Of a DNA stretch of 10,108 bases, positions 5,089-10,108 are shown one piece after another (the first letter of the stretch is position 1; each line of letters begins with the position of its first letter). This DNA is from Candidatus Thiosymbion ectosymbiont of Robbea hypermnestra (GTDB lineage Bacteria; Pseudomonadota; Gammaproteobacteria; Chromatiales; Chromatiaceae), in the NCBI GenBank assembly GCA_020443945.1, contig JAIZWN010000117.1:1-10108 (forward strand). The letters run 5' to 3'. A program made the position numbers and the translations under genes. Below the pieces are notes generated by a model, which was given only the letters and a program-made list of their open reading frames with translations, did no database searches and was not told where the DNA came from.

Positions 5089-5115
5089 CGTAGGATGCGG
5101 TGAGGAACGAACCGC
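5089..5115. repeat. GTAGGATG-type hairpin repeat
   Basis: CGTAGGATGCGGTGAGGAAC followed by GAACCGC can pair GCGGT with ACCGC. It matches copies at 7182-7213 and, in reverse, 2905-2943. It lies 9 bp downstream of the antitoxin-like gene ending at 5124 and may act as its 3' hairpin. The stretch 4952-5088 between this repeat and the previous one shows no gene or other structure. Confidence 0.7.
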
Positions 5116-5123
5116 CTTTACAG

Positions 5124-5339
5124 CTAAATTGCTATGGGTTGCATAGTAAAAACTCGCGCGATTTTAGATGCGCGCTCCAAATCTCCACGACGTAGCGCCT
5201 CATGAACATCATCTAACTTGTAGGCGTCTTGAAGCGACAAATAGGGCGACCATTCATCGTCTGTGACAATCAACTCCACATCGACTTCTGCCACAAGCTG
5301 GCCTTCGTGGATATATTTCGTCTTTTTGCGCATGTTCAT
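5124..5339 (-). CDS. Putative antitoxin partner of the DUF4258 protein, 71 residues
   Basis: The protein (MNMRKKTKYIHEGQ..., AEVDVEL, DDEWSPYLSLQDAYKLDD, VHEALRRGDLERAS) resembles small proteins that follow DUF4258-type genes in many Proteobacteria and are presumed antitoxins. The middle looks like a strand-helix unit with a conserved WSPYLSLxDAxKLD stretch. Its ATG at 5339 overlaps the upstream TGA by 4 nt (ATGA), so the two genes are translationally coupled. A second start at Met3 (5333) is possible. The frame is intact. The family has no proven function that I can cite, so the role is an inference from gene order. Confidence 0.68.
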   Translation of the reverse strand: MNMRKKTKYIHEGQLVAEVDVELIVTDDEWSPYLSLQDAYKLDDVHEALRRGDLERASKIARVFTMQPIAI

Positions 5340-5659
5340 TGTTTACGCTTCTTGAAATCAGCATTCCATCGAAAGGGATCGGGACGGTACGCCGTCACCA
5401 ACACTGCTGGCCGCGTGTGTCCCTTCGGGATACCCCATACGACGTGAACTGGCTGACCATTAGTGCCGGCTTGTAGCACCAATACTGATGCACCTTTGGG
5501 ATAGTTGGGATAGTCCTCTACAAGTATAGCGTTGTTGATTCCGTTTACTATTTCCCGTGCTGTCAAACCGTCGTTCGCGAGCTCTTCGTATCCGTGTTCC
5601 GAGATACGAATGTCACCGGATGCTACCAAGTGCCTGAGCGTTGCGAGGATGTCACTCAC
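5336..5659 (-). CDS. DUF4258-type putative toxin, 107 residues
   Basis: The sequence shows an N-terminal helix (ILATLRHLVASGDIRISEHG), a YEELANDGLTAREI helix, then VEDYPNYPKG, VLVLQ, PVHVVWGIPKGH and TAYRPDP. This arrangement is typical of DUF4258 proteins, which have a small alpha/beta fold related to BrnT/RelE-like toxins. The likely start is GTG 5659, which overlaps the TGA of a 27-codon ORF by 4 nt (GTGA). No clear Shine-Dalgarno site precedes it, so it may depend on coupled translation. It is the only toxin-like gene in this window that looks full length. A toxin role is likely from context but unproven. Confidence 0.77.
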   Translation of the reverse strand: MSDILATLRHLVASGDIRISEHGYEELANDGLTAREIVNGINNAILVEDYPNYPKGASVLVLQAGTNGQPVHVVWGIPKGHTRPAVLVTAYRPDPFRWNADFKKRKQ

Positions 5660-5739
5660 GGTATGATTCTGTATTGATCTTTCCGCCTTTCACCGCCTAA
5701 CAGATGAAATGGAACGAACGCTTCCAGATTATTAGTCAT
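5656..5739 (-). CDS. 27-codon ORF coupled to the DUF4258 gene
   Basis: ATG 5739 reads MTNNLEAFVPFHLLGGERRK and seven more residues to a TGA at 5658-5656. The ATG overlaps the TGA of the 59-codon ORF (ATGA), and its TGA overlaps the GTG of the DUF4258 gene (GTGA). No Shine-Dalgarno site is visible. It could be a translated leader peptide that delivers ribosomes to the toxin start, the tail of an older gene broken by the repeat, or chance. I do not recognise the peptide. Confidence 0.35.
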   Translation of the reverse strand: MTNNLEAFVPFHLLGGERRKDQYRIIP

Positions 5740-5915
5740 AGCAGGTTTGAGTGTACGAATTGATGGGCACGCTTCGCTTCGTGCATCCGACAAGCAGCGC
5801 GGTTCGGAAACTGCCGTGGAATGACTACAACCTTCAAGCCATCCTGATGGACGCTTGCTTTGCCCATCCTACGGACTAAATCAGGCCAAATTTGCTCTTG
5901 TTTATTCGCATCCAT
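5736..5915 (-). CDS. 59-codon ORF spanning the 114-bp repeat
   Basis: ATG 5915 starts MDANKQEQIWPDLV, then runs without a stop through the whole of repeat copy 2 and ends at 5738-5736 in an ATGA overlap with the next ORF. The first 14 codons and the last few lie outside the repeat. The repeat's length of 114 bp (38 codons) keeps frame. The start lies about 15 nt downstream of the expected start point of the promoter at 5937-5965, with only a weak GAAAG ribosome site next to the ATG. It may be a small gene, perhaps a first antitoxin, whose body was replaced by the repeat. The protein is unrecognised. Confidence 0.35.
   Translation of the reverse strand: MDANKQEQIWPDLVRRMGKASVHQDGLKVVVIPRQFPNRAACRMHEAKRAHQFVHSNLL
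5759..5872 (-). repeat. 114-bp interspersed repeat, copy 2
   Basis: It has the same length, orientation and ends as copy 1 at 2444-2557: GTAGGATGGGCAAAGCAAGC at one end and AGCGTGCCCATCAAT at the other on the minus strand. The middle has diverged by substitutions. It lies inside the leader ORFs of the DUF4258 module. Equal lengths and clean ends mark it as a defined unit. Confidence 0.8.
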
Positions 5916-5936
5916 CTTTCAATTGATTAAGTGAGC

Positions 5937-5965
5937 ATTATCATTCCCTGCTCATTATCTGATAA
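5937..5965 (-). promoter_or_regulatory. Sigma-70-like promoter of the DUF4258 module
   Basis: On the minus strand, TTATCA (-35, 5965-5960, 4 of 6 consensus) and GATAAT (-10, 5942-5937, 5 of 6) are separated by exactly 17 bp. The expected transcript start is near 5930, about 15 nt before ATG 5915. The surrounding DNA is AT-rich compared with the metabolic genes. The -35 box lies within the palindrome at 5951-5969. Confidence 0.65.
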
Positions 5966-5969
5966 TGAG
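5951..5969. promoter_or_regulatory. 19-bp palindromic operator candidate
   Basis: CTCATTATCTGATAATGAG is a perfect palindrome with 9-bp arms around one central base. It covers the -35 box of the promoter above. A further half-site-like GCATTATCA lies at 5935-5943 over the -10 box. This arrangement suits autorepression by an antitoxin or a toxin-antitoxin complex, but the binding protein is not identified. Confidence 0.6.
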
Positions 5970-6054
5970 GGTGCTTCCATTGTTATATCTTTCTTGGCAT
6001 TTGGAGACTGCCTTTTTAGACGGTCTTCAACAGGAGACAGGAGCCAAGAACATA

Positions 6055-6093
6055 AGACCCCAGGGGGAACGCCGTGGCGTTTCCCCTGGGTCT
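6055..6093 (-). terminator. Terminator-like hairpin after gap
   Basis: AGACCCCAGGGGGAACGCC (6055-6073) pairs with GGCGTTTCCCCTGGGTCT (6076-6093) with one bulged C and one G-U pair, around a 2-nt centre. It starts about 20 nt after the gap stop at 6113. The T-rich tail on the minus strand (TTATGTTCTT) is weak, so termination may be partial. Confidence 0.7.
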
Positions 6094-6112
6094 TGTGCCT
6101 ATTCCCTGGGCT

Positions 6113-7114
6113 TTACTTGGCGATGTGCTCGACGAAGCGCAGCATGTTGCAGGTGTAGCCGTATTCGTTGTCGTACCAGGCGATGACCTTGACGAAGGTG
6201 GGATCCAGGGCGATGCCGGCCTCGGCGTCGAAGATGGAGGGCGTGCCCTTACCCCGGAAGTCGGTGGCGACGACCTTTTCGTCCGTATAGGCCAGCACAC
6301 CGGCCAGGTCGCCTTGCGTGGAGGCGCCCTTCATGGCGGCGCAGATGTCTTCGTATTTGGCCTCGTTGGTCAGCTCGACGGTGAGGTCGACTACGGAGAC
6401 GTCGGAGGTGGGTACGCGGAAGGCCATGCCGGTGAGCTTGCCGTTGAGCTCGGGCAGGACCTTGCCGACGGCCTTGGCGGCGCCGGTGGAGGAGGGGATG
6501 ATGTTTTCCAGGATGCCGCGACCACCGCGCCAGTCCTTCATGGAGGGGCCGTCGACGGTCTTCTGGGTAGCGGTGGCGGCGTGGACGGTGGTCATGAGGC
6601 CGCGTTTGACGCCCCAGTTGTCATGCAGCACCTTGGTCACGGGAGCCAGACAGTTGGTGGTGCAGGAGGCGGCGGAGACGATGGCCTCGTCCTTGTAGGT
6701 TTTGTGGTTGACGCCGTAGACGAACATGGGGGTGTCGTCCTTGGAGGGCGCGGATTGCACGATCTTTTTGGCGCCGGCGTCGATGTGTTTCTGACAGGTG
6801 TCCTTGGTCAGGAAGAAGCCGGTGCTCTCGATGACCAGATCGGCCCCGACATCGCCCCACTTGAGGTTGGCGGGATCTTTTTCCGCGGTCAGGCGGATGG
6901 TTTTGCCCTTGACGATCATCTTGTCGCCTTTGGTATCGATATCGCCCTGGAAGTTGCCGTGGACGGAGTCGTACTTGAGCATGTAGGCCAGGTAGTCGGG
7001 GTCGAGCAGGTCGTTGATGCCGACGACTTCGATGTTCGGGAAGTCTTTGGCGATCGCGCGAAAAGCCATCCGGCCGATGCGACCGAATCCATTGATGCCA
7101 ACTTTGATTGTCAT
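6113..7114 (-). CDS. gap: Type I glyceraldehyde-3-phosphate dehydrogenase
   Basis: This cytosolic tetrameric enzyme interconverts glyceraldehyde-3-phosphate and 1,3-bisphosphoglycerate with NAD(P). It works with pgk and fba in both glycolysis and the Calvin cycle. The 333 residues are standard. The Rossmann motif GINGFGRIGR is at 6-15 and the NDL motif at 34-36; Asp35 there favours NAD. The active site SCTTNC has Cys151 with partner His178 in TTVHAAT, followed by DGPSMKDWRGGRG (188-200), SSTGAAKAVGKV (208-219) and the C-terminal WYDNEYGY (313-320). This resembles the E. coli GapA type. ATG 7114 is preceded by GGAG with an 8-nt spacer. Spacing to tkt is 188 bp and contains repeats. The hairpin at 6055-6093 follows. 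Confidence 0.97.
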   Translation of the reverse strand: MTIKVGINGFGRIGRMAFRAIAKDFPNIEVVGINDLLDPDYLAYMLKYDSVHGNFQGDIDTKGDKMIVKGKTIRLTAEKDPANLKWGDVGADLVIESTGFFLTKDTCQKHIDAGAKKIVQSAPSKDDTPMFVYGVNHKTYKDEAIVSAASCTTNCLAPVTKVLHDNWGVKRGLMTTVHAATATQKTVDGPSMKDWRGGRGILENIIPSSTGAAKAVGKVLPELNGKLTGMAFRVPTSDVSVVDLTVELTNEAKYEDICAAMKGASTQGDLAGVLAYTDEKVVATDFRGKGTPSIFDAEAGIALDPTFVKVIAWYDNEYGYTCNMLRFVEHIAK

Positions 7115-7143
7115 GGAATAGTCTCCAGTTTGTTTCAGGTTTG

Positions 7144-7276
7144 CCTAGTATCCCATTTCGCTTTTTATTGCAGGTAATTCCCGTAGGATGTGGTGAGCGA
7201 AGCGAACCGCATCAATGGAAACCGCAAAGCCGGCAATGGTTATAAGCTTGCAAAATAAAGTGAAGCGGGATACTGG
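7144..7276. repeat. Inverted-repeat unit between tkt and gap enclosing a GTAGGATG hairpin
   Basis: The reverse complement of 7144-7169 (AATAAAAAGCGAAATGGGAT...) resembles 7252-7276 (AAAATAAAGTGAAGCGGGAT...), with about 16 of the best 20 positions equal, forming imperfect terminal repeats around an 80-bp core. In the core, 7182-7213 is a copy of the GTAGGATGTGGTGAGC ... GAACCGCATC hairpin. The arm sequence also occurs alone at 138-162. It lies between the tkt stop and the gap start and may influence the ratio of the two messages. Confidence 0.5.
7182..7213. repeat. GTAGGATG-type hairpin repeat
   Basis: CGTAGGATGTGGTGAGCGAA followed by GCGAACCGCATC pairs GATGTGGT with ACCGCATC (one wobble). 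It is the third copy of the family also seen at 2905-2943 and 5089-5115. All three have a conserved stem and a variable loop. Confidence 0.72.
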
Positions 7277-7302
7277 CTTGGTCGGGAAATCGAGACAGCC
7301 CG

Positions 7303-9324
7303 TCAGAGCTGTTCTTCTACGGCCTTGACGACGTTTTCCACGGTGATGCCGAACGCCTTGTAGACGTCCTCCGCGGGGCCGGATTCGCCGAAGGCGTCGA
7401 TGCCGATGGTCTTGCCTTGGCTGCCGACGTATTTGGGCCAGAGGTGGGTGACGCCGGCCTCGACCGCGACCCGGGCGGTTACCGCCTGCGGCAGCACGGA
7501 TTCCTTGTAGGCGGCGTCCTGGGCCTCGAAGACGTCCATCGAGGGCATGGAGACGACGCGTACCTTGCGTCCCTTGGCGGTCAGGTCCTTGTAGGCATCG
7601 ACGGCCAAGGCGACCTCGGAACCGGTGCCGATGATGATGGCATCGATGGCATTGGGCGGGACGTCGCAGTCCCGCAGCACGTAGGCGCCCTTGGTGATGG
7701 CGCGCAGCTGTTCTTCGGTGCGCTCCAGGTGCGGCAGTCCCTGGCGGGAGAAGACGAGGCTGGTGGGGCCGCCCGTGCGCTCGACCGCCAGCTTCCAGGC
7801 CACGGCGCTCTCCACCGCGTCCGCCGGTCGCCAGGTGGACATGTGCGGCGTCATCCGCAGGATGGAGATCTGCTCCACCGGCTGGTGGGTCGGGCCGTCT
7901 TCGCCGAGGCCGATGGAGTCGTGGGTGTAGACGAAGATGGGGTTGATCTTCATGAGCGCGGCCATGCGCAGGGCGTTCTTGGCGTATTCCATGAATACCA
8001 GGAAGGTGGCGCCGTAGGGCTTGAAGCCGCCGTGCAGCGCGATGCCGTTCATGATGGCGGACATGCCGAATTCGCGCACGCCGTAGTAGAGGTAGTTGCC
8101 GGTGGCGTCGTCCTTGGCGATGCCCTTGCTCCCGGACCAGAGGGTGAGGTTGGAGCCGGCCAGGTCCGCGGAACCGCCGAGGAGCTCGGGCAGCATCGGG
8201 CCATAGCCGTTGAGCGCGTTCTGGGAGGCCTTACGGGAGGCGATCTTCTCGGCCTTGGCGTCGACAGATTTGATGAAGTCCCAGCATTTCCGCTCCCAGT
8301 CGGCCGGCAGCTTGCCGGTCGTGCGACGCTTGAATTCCGCCGCCAGCTCGGGATGGGCGGTCTCATAGGCGGCGAAGCGCCGGTTCCAGTCGGTCTCGAC
8401 CTCGGTCCCCCGTTGCTTGGCGTCCCAGGCCTTGTAGATGGCGTCGGGGACCTCGAAGGGGGCATGTTCCCAGCCGATGGCCTTGCGGGTGAGGGCGACC
8501 TCGTCTTCACCCAGCGCGGCGCCGTGGCATTCTTCCTTGCCCTGCTTGTTGGGGGAGCCCCAGCCGATGACGGTCTGGCAGCAGATGAGGGTCGGCTTGT
8601 CGGTCACCGCGCGGGCCTTTTCGATGGCGGCCTTGACGGCCGCGGGATCATGGCCGTCCACCTTGGGGATCACGTGCCACCCGTAGGCCTCGAAGCGCTT
8701 CGGGGTGTCGTCGAGGAACCAGGCGGGAACATCGCCTTCTCCGCGGACCACGCCGTCGATGGAGATGTTGTTGTCGTCGTAGAAGGCGATGAGCTTGTTC
8801 AGTCCCAGGACGCCGGCCAGGGAGCAGACCTCGTGGGAGACGCCCTCCATCATGCAGCCGTCGCCGAGGAAGGCGTATGTCCGGTGGTCGACGATCTCGT
8901 GGCCGGGTCGGTTGAATTGGCTCGCCAATACCTTCTCAGCCAGCGCCATGCCCACGGCATTGCTGATGCCCTGACCGAGCGGACCGGTGGTGGTCTCGAT
9001 CCCCGGGGCATAGCCGTACTCGGGATGACCGGGGGTCTTGGAGTGCAGCTGGCGGAACTGCTTCAGATCCTCGAGGGTCATGTCATAGCCGGTCAGGTGC
9101 AGCAGGGTGTAGATCAGCGGGGAAGCGTGACCATTGGACAGCACAAAGCGGTCGCGATCCACCCAGTCCGGGTTGGTCGGATTGTGCTTGAGAAAATCGT
9201 TCCACAATACCTCGGCGATATCGGCCATCCCCATGGGGGCGCCGGGATGGCCGGATTTTGCTTTTTCGACCGCATCCATGCTCAGGGCACGGACGGCATT
9301 GGCGAGTTCTCTACGTGAAGACAT
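7303..9324 (-). CDS. tkt: Transketolase
   Basis: This thiamine diphosphate enzyme moves two-carbon units from ketoses to aldoses in the pentose phosphate pathway and in RuBP regeneration of the Calvin cycle. The 673 residues and domain order are normal. The ThDP-binding N-domain has SGHPG (24-28, His26), NGHASP (64-69, His66), GPLGQG (114-119) and GDGCMMEG (154-161), with the metal-binding NN at 185-186. The pyrimidine domain has VREFGMSA (416-423, Glu418 for cofactor activation), THDS (467-470) and the signature GEDGPTHQP (474-482). The C-terminal domain is complete to VEEQL. The ATG at 9324 has GAGG about ten bases upstream. It is the first gene of the minus-strand metabolic series in this window. 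Confidence 0.97.
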   Translation of the reverse strand: MSSRRELANAVRALSMDAVEKAKSGHPGAPMGMADIAEVLWNDFLKHNPTNPDWVDRDRFVLSNGHASPLIYTLLHLTGYDMTLEDLKQFRQLHSKTPGHPEYGYAPGIETTTGPLGQGISNAVGMALAEKVLASQFNRPGHEIVDHRTYAFLGDGCMMEGVSHEVCSLAGVLGLNKLIAFYDDNNISIDGVVRGEGDVPAWFLDDTPKRFEAYGWHVIPKVDGHDPAAVKAAIEKARAVTDKPTLICCQTVIGWGSPNKQGKEECHGAALGEDEVALTRKAIGWEHAPFEVPDAIYKAWDAKQRGTEVETDWNRRFAAYETAHPELAAEFKRRTTGKLPADWERKCWDFIKSVDAKAEKIASRKASQNALNGYGPMLPELLGGSADLAGSNLTLWSGSKGIAKDDATGNYLYYGVREFGMSAIMNGIALHGGFKPYGATFLVFMEYAKNALRMAALMKINPIFVYTHDSIGLGEDGPTHQPVEQISILRMTPHMSTWRPADAVESAVAWKLAVERTGGPTSLVFSRQGLPHLERTEEQLRAITKGAYVLRDCDVPPNAIDAIIIGTGSEVALAVDAYKDLTAKGRKVRVVSMPSMDVFEAQDAAYKESVLPQAVTARVAVEAGVTHLWPKYVGSQGKTIGIDAFGESGPAEDVYKAFGITVENVVKAVEEQL

Positions 9325-9730
9325 CTAGTCTCTACCTCTTCGCTATTTGAAACCAAGGCCTCCGCCAGCCGTGCCCGCATGCCGTAGCACCCGGCAACAA
9401 CTCGCGACTTGGGGCGATCTCCGTCGAAAACCTACCCGCTTGCCTGCCTTCCCGCCCTATTTTGCGTTGCGCCGGCGGCCAAACGCCCTGCCCCCTTCGA
9501 GGGTGTCGCAAAAGCCCACCGTATGGGTCTTTGCGACGCGGTATCGGAAAATGACGATTTCCCGATGCCTCCCTTGTCAACCGCTTACCGTGTCGGAAAC
9601 CGGATGATTTAAAAGGCCATTTATTCTGGCGCAAACGGGTGGGGAGGGACAAAGAAGCACATCTTATGCTGCATAGAAATTTATAATTTGCTTATATTTT
9701 GATTTGATGGTAAAGCGCAGCCTACGCAGT
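9325..9730. other. Non-coding upstream region of tkt
   Basis: No convincing gene is present. The 106-codon minus frame here is rich in Arg/Pro/Gly and resembles no family I know. An imperfect hairpin at 9505-9537 (GTCGCAAA ... TTTGCGAC with CCCA/TGGG) could be a leader structure. The stretch 9665-9715 is strongly AT-rich and contains TATAAG and TATAAA-like hexamers on the minus strand. It is a plausible place for the tkt promoter, but no well-spaced -35 was found. Confidence 0.45.
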
Positions 9731-9759
9731 CGATGGGTACGCTCCGCTTTGCCTATCCA
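9731..9759 (-). repeat. Short form of the GATGGGCA repeat
   Basis: On the minus strand GGATAGGCAAAGCGGAGCGT followed by ACCCATCG matches both ends of the 114-bp repeats (GGATGGGCAAAGC ... AGCGTGCCCATC) joined directly, with no middle. It indicates that the 114-bp copies are expanded versions of a short palindromic unit, or that this one is a deletion form. Confidence 0.6.
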
Positions 9760-9817
9760 GCCAGTCTGTCATGGGGATGTTATCGCCGGTGGCACCTTAG
9801 GGGACGTTCTCAATTCT

Positions 9818-9843
9818 CACACAAAGACACCAAGCCACAAAGG
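9818..9843. repeat. CACAAAGACAC-type short repeat
   Basis: CACACAAAGACACCAAGCCA followed by CAAAGG is an internally repetitive sequence (CACAAAG twice) of a type often scattered between genes in environmental Gammaproteobacteria. Only one copy is in this window, so the repeat status rests on recall. Confidence 0.35.
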
Positions 9844-9889
9844 GATCGTGGGTCATGGGTAAGGCACCGGTTGGCCGTCATTCCGGAAT

Positions 9890-9965
9890 TTGTCCGCGGA
9901 TTACGCCGATTTTCACGGATTAAAAATAGAAATAATCTGTGAAAATCTGCGCAATCCGTGGACAA
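9890..9965. repeat. 32-bp inverted repeat with 12-nt loop
   Basis: The arms 9890-9921 and 9934-9965 are reverse complements at 28 of 32 positions. The motif GGATTACGC / CACGGATT recurs in both arms. This would form a long hairpin around an AT-rich loop. It resembles widespread intergenic ATCCGTG/AATCTGTG-type repeats. No coding content. Confidence 0.75.
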
Positions 9966-9976
9966 TATCAATCGAC

Positions 9977-9998
9977 GGGGTTCGCAAGCTCACCCCAA
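9977..9998. repeat. GGGGTTCGCAAGCTCACCCC repeat
   Basis: This 20-bp palindrome-like sequence is the exact reverse complement of 4857-4876 inside the composite element at 4849-4951. The two loci are about 5 kb apart. Only the core is present here; the outer AGGTTG arms are missing. Confidence 0.68.
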
Positions 9999-10002
9999 AA
10001 AG

Positions 10003-10037
10003 AATCCTGTTAATCCTGAAAAATCCTGTTAATCCTG
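10003..10037. repeat. Tandem AATCCTGTTAATCCTG repeat
   Basis: The 16-bp sequence AATCCTGTTAATCCTG occurs at 10003-10018 and again at 10022-10037, a period of 19 bp; each copy contains two AATCCTG units. The piece AAAAATCCTGTT also resembles 2019-2030, at the breakpoint of the truncated toxin. Confidence 0.75.
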
Positions 10038-10108
10038 TCCTATTAGCAGATTGCGACGCGCGTGCCGACAAAACCGTAACCTGTTTTGGTTGTTTCCGGG
10101 ATTCGGCG

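Noticed and set aside
6074..7177. 367-codon plus-strand ORF opposite gap
   Set aside because: Antisense shadow of the clearly conserved gap gene, with Gly/Val/Asp-rich composition.
7417..9318. 633-codon plus-strand ORF opposite tkt
   Set aside because: Antisense shadow of transketolase in GC-rich DNA; no motifs and no ribosome site.
9332..9652. 106-codon minus ORF just upstream of tkt
   Set aside because: Arg/Pro/Gly-rich, no ribosome site, covers a hairpin and the tkt leader, and resembles no protein family.
9733..9942. 69-codon plus ORF upstream of tkt
   Set aside because: It starts inside the short repeat and reads through repeat sequence only.

Overview
The window looks like chromosomal DNA of an autotrophic gammaproteobacterium, probably of the Chromatiales / sulfur-oxidiser type. 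That placement is an inference. It rests on a Calvin-cycle-subtype class II aldolase, a tkt-gap-pgk-fba order on one strand, GC-rich metabolic genes, and many short palindromic repeats between genes. Four complete carbon-metabolism genes lie on the minus strand in the order tkt (9324-7303), gap (7114-6113), pgk (4128-2947), fba (1809-745). Together they interconvert fructose-1,6-bisphosphate, triose phosphates, 1,3-bisphosphoglycerate and the pentose phosphates of RuBP regeneration. Such genes are often closely spaced, but here they are separated by about 190, 2000 and 1140 bp. No pyruvate kinase gene is present between pgk and fba, where many relatives carry one.

The gaps hold small toxin-antitoxin (TA) genes on the same strand. 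Three modules keep an intact antitoxin but have a broken toxin. (1) An antitoxin at 2317-2120 is followed by a RelE/ParE-like toxin that loses its family sequence after about 31 codons. (2) hicB at 2774-2571 is followed by a hicA cut after about five codons by a 114-bp repeat that supplies the stop. (3) A PIN-domain toxin at 4811-4620 has lost most of its middle, leaving its N-terminal and C-terminal motifs fused in different frames, and is followed by an intact antitoxin at 4617-4441. A fourth module, a DUF4258-type protein plus partner at 5659-5124, looks intact. It appears to end a chain of four ORFs joined by 4-nt overlaps, starting at 5915 behind a good sigma-70-like promoter that overlaps a 19-bp palindrome.

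The remaining intergenic DNA is dense in short repeats: two 114-bp copies of one element, three GTAGGATG-type hairpins, a symmetric group of four GCTCCAGC/GCTGGAGC palindromes, and several miniature elements bounded by 17- to 32-bp inverted repeats. The left end (1-377) shows only a 22-bp inverted repeat and a short repeat, followed by an unrecognised 99-residue ORF on the plus strand. That ORF converges on fba at a strong bidirectional terminator. The right end (9325-10108) is the non-coding upstream region of tkt, with further repeats and no gene that can be supported.
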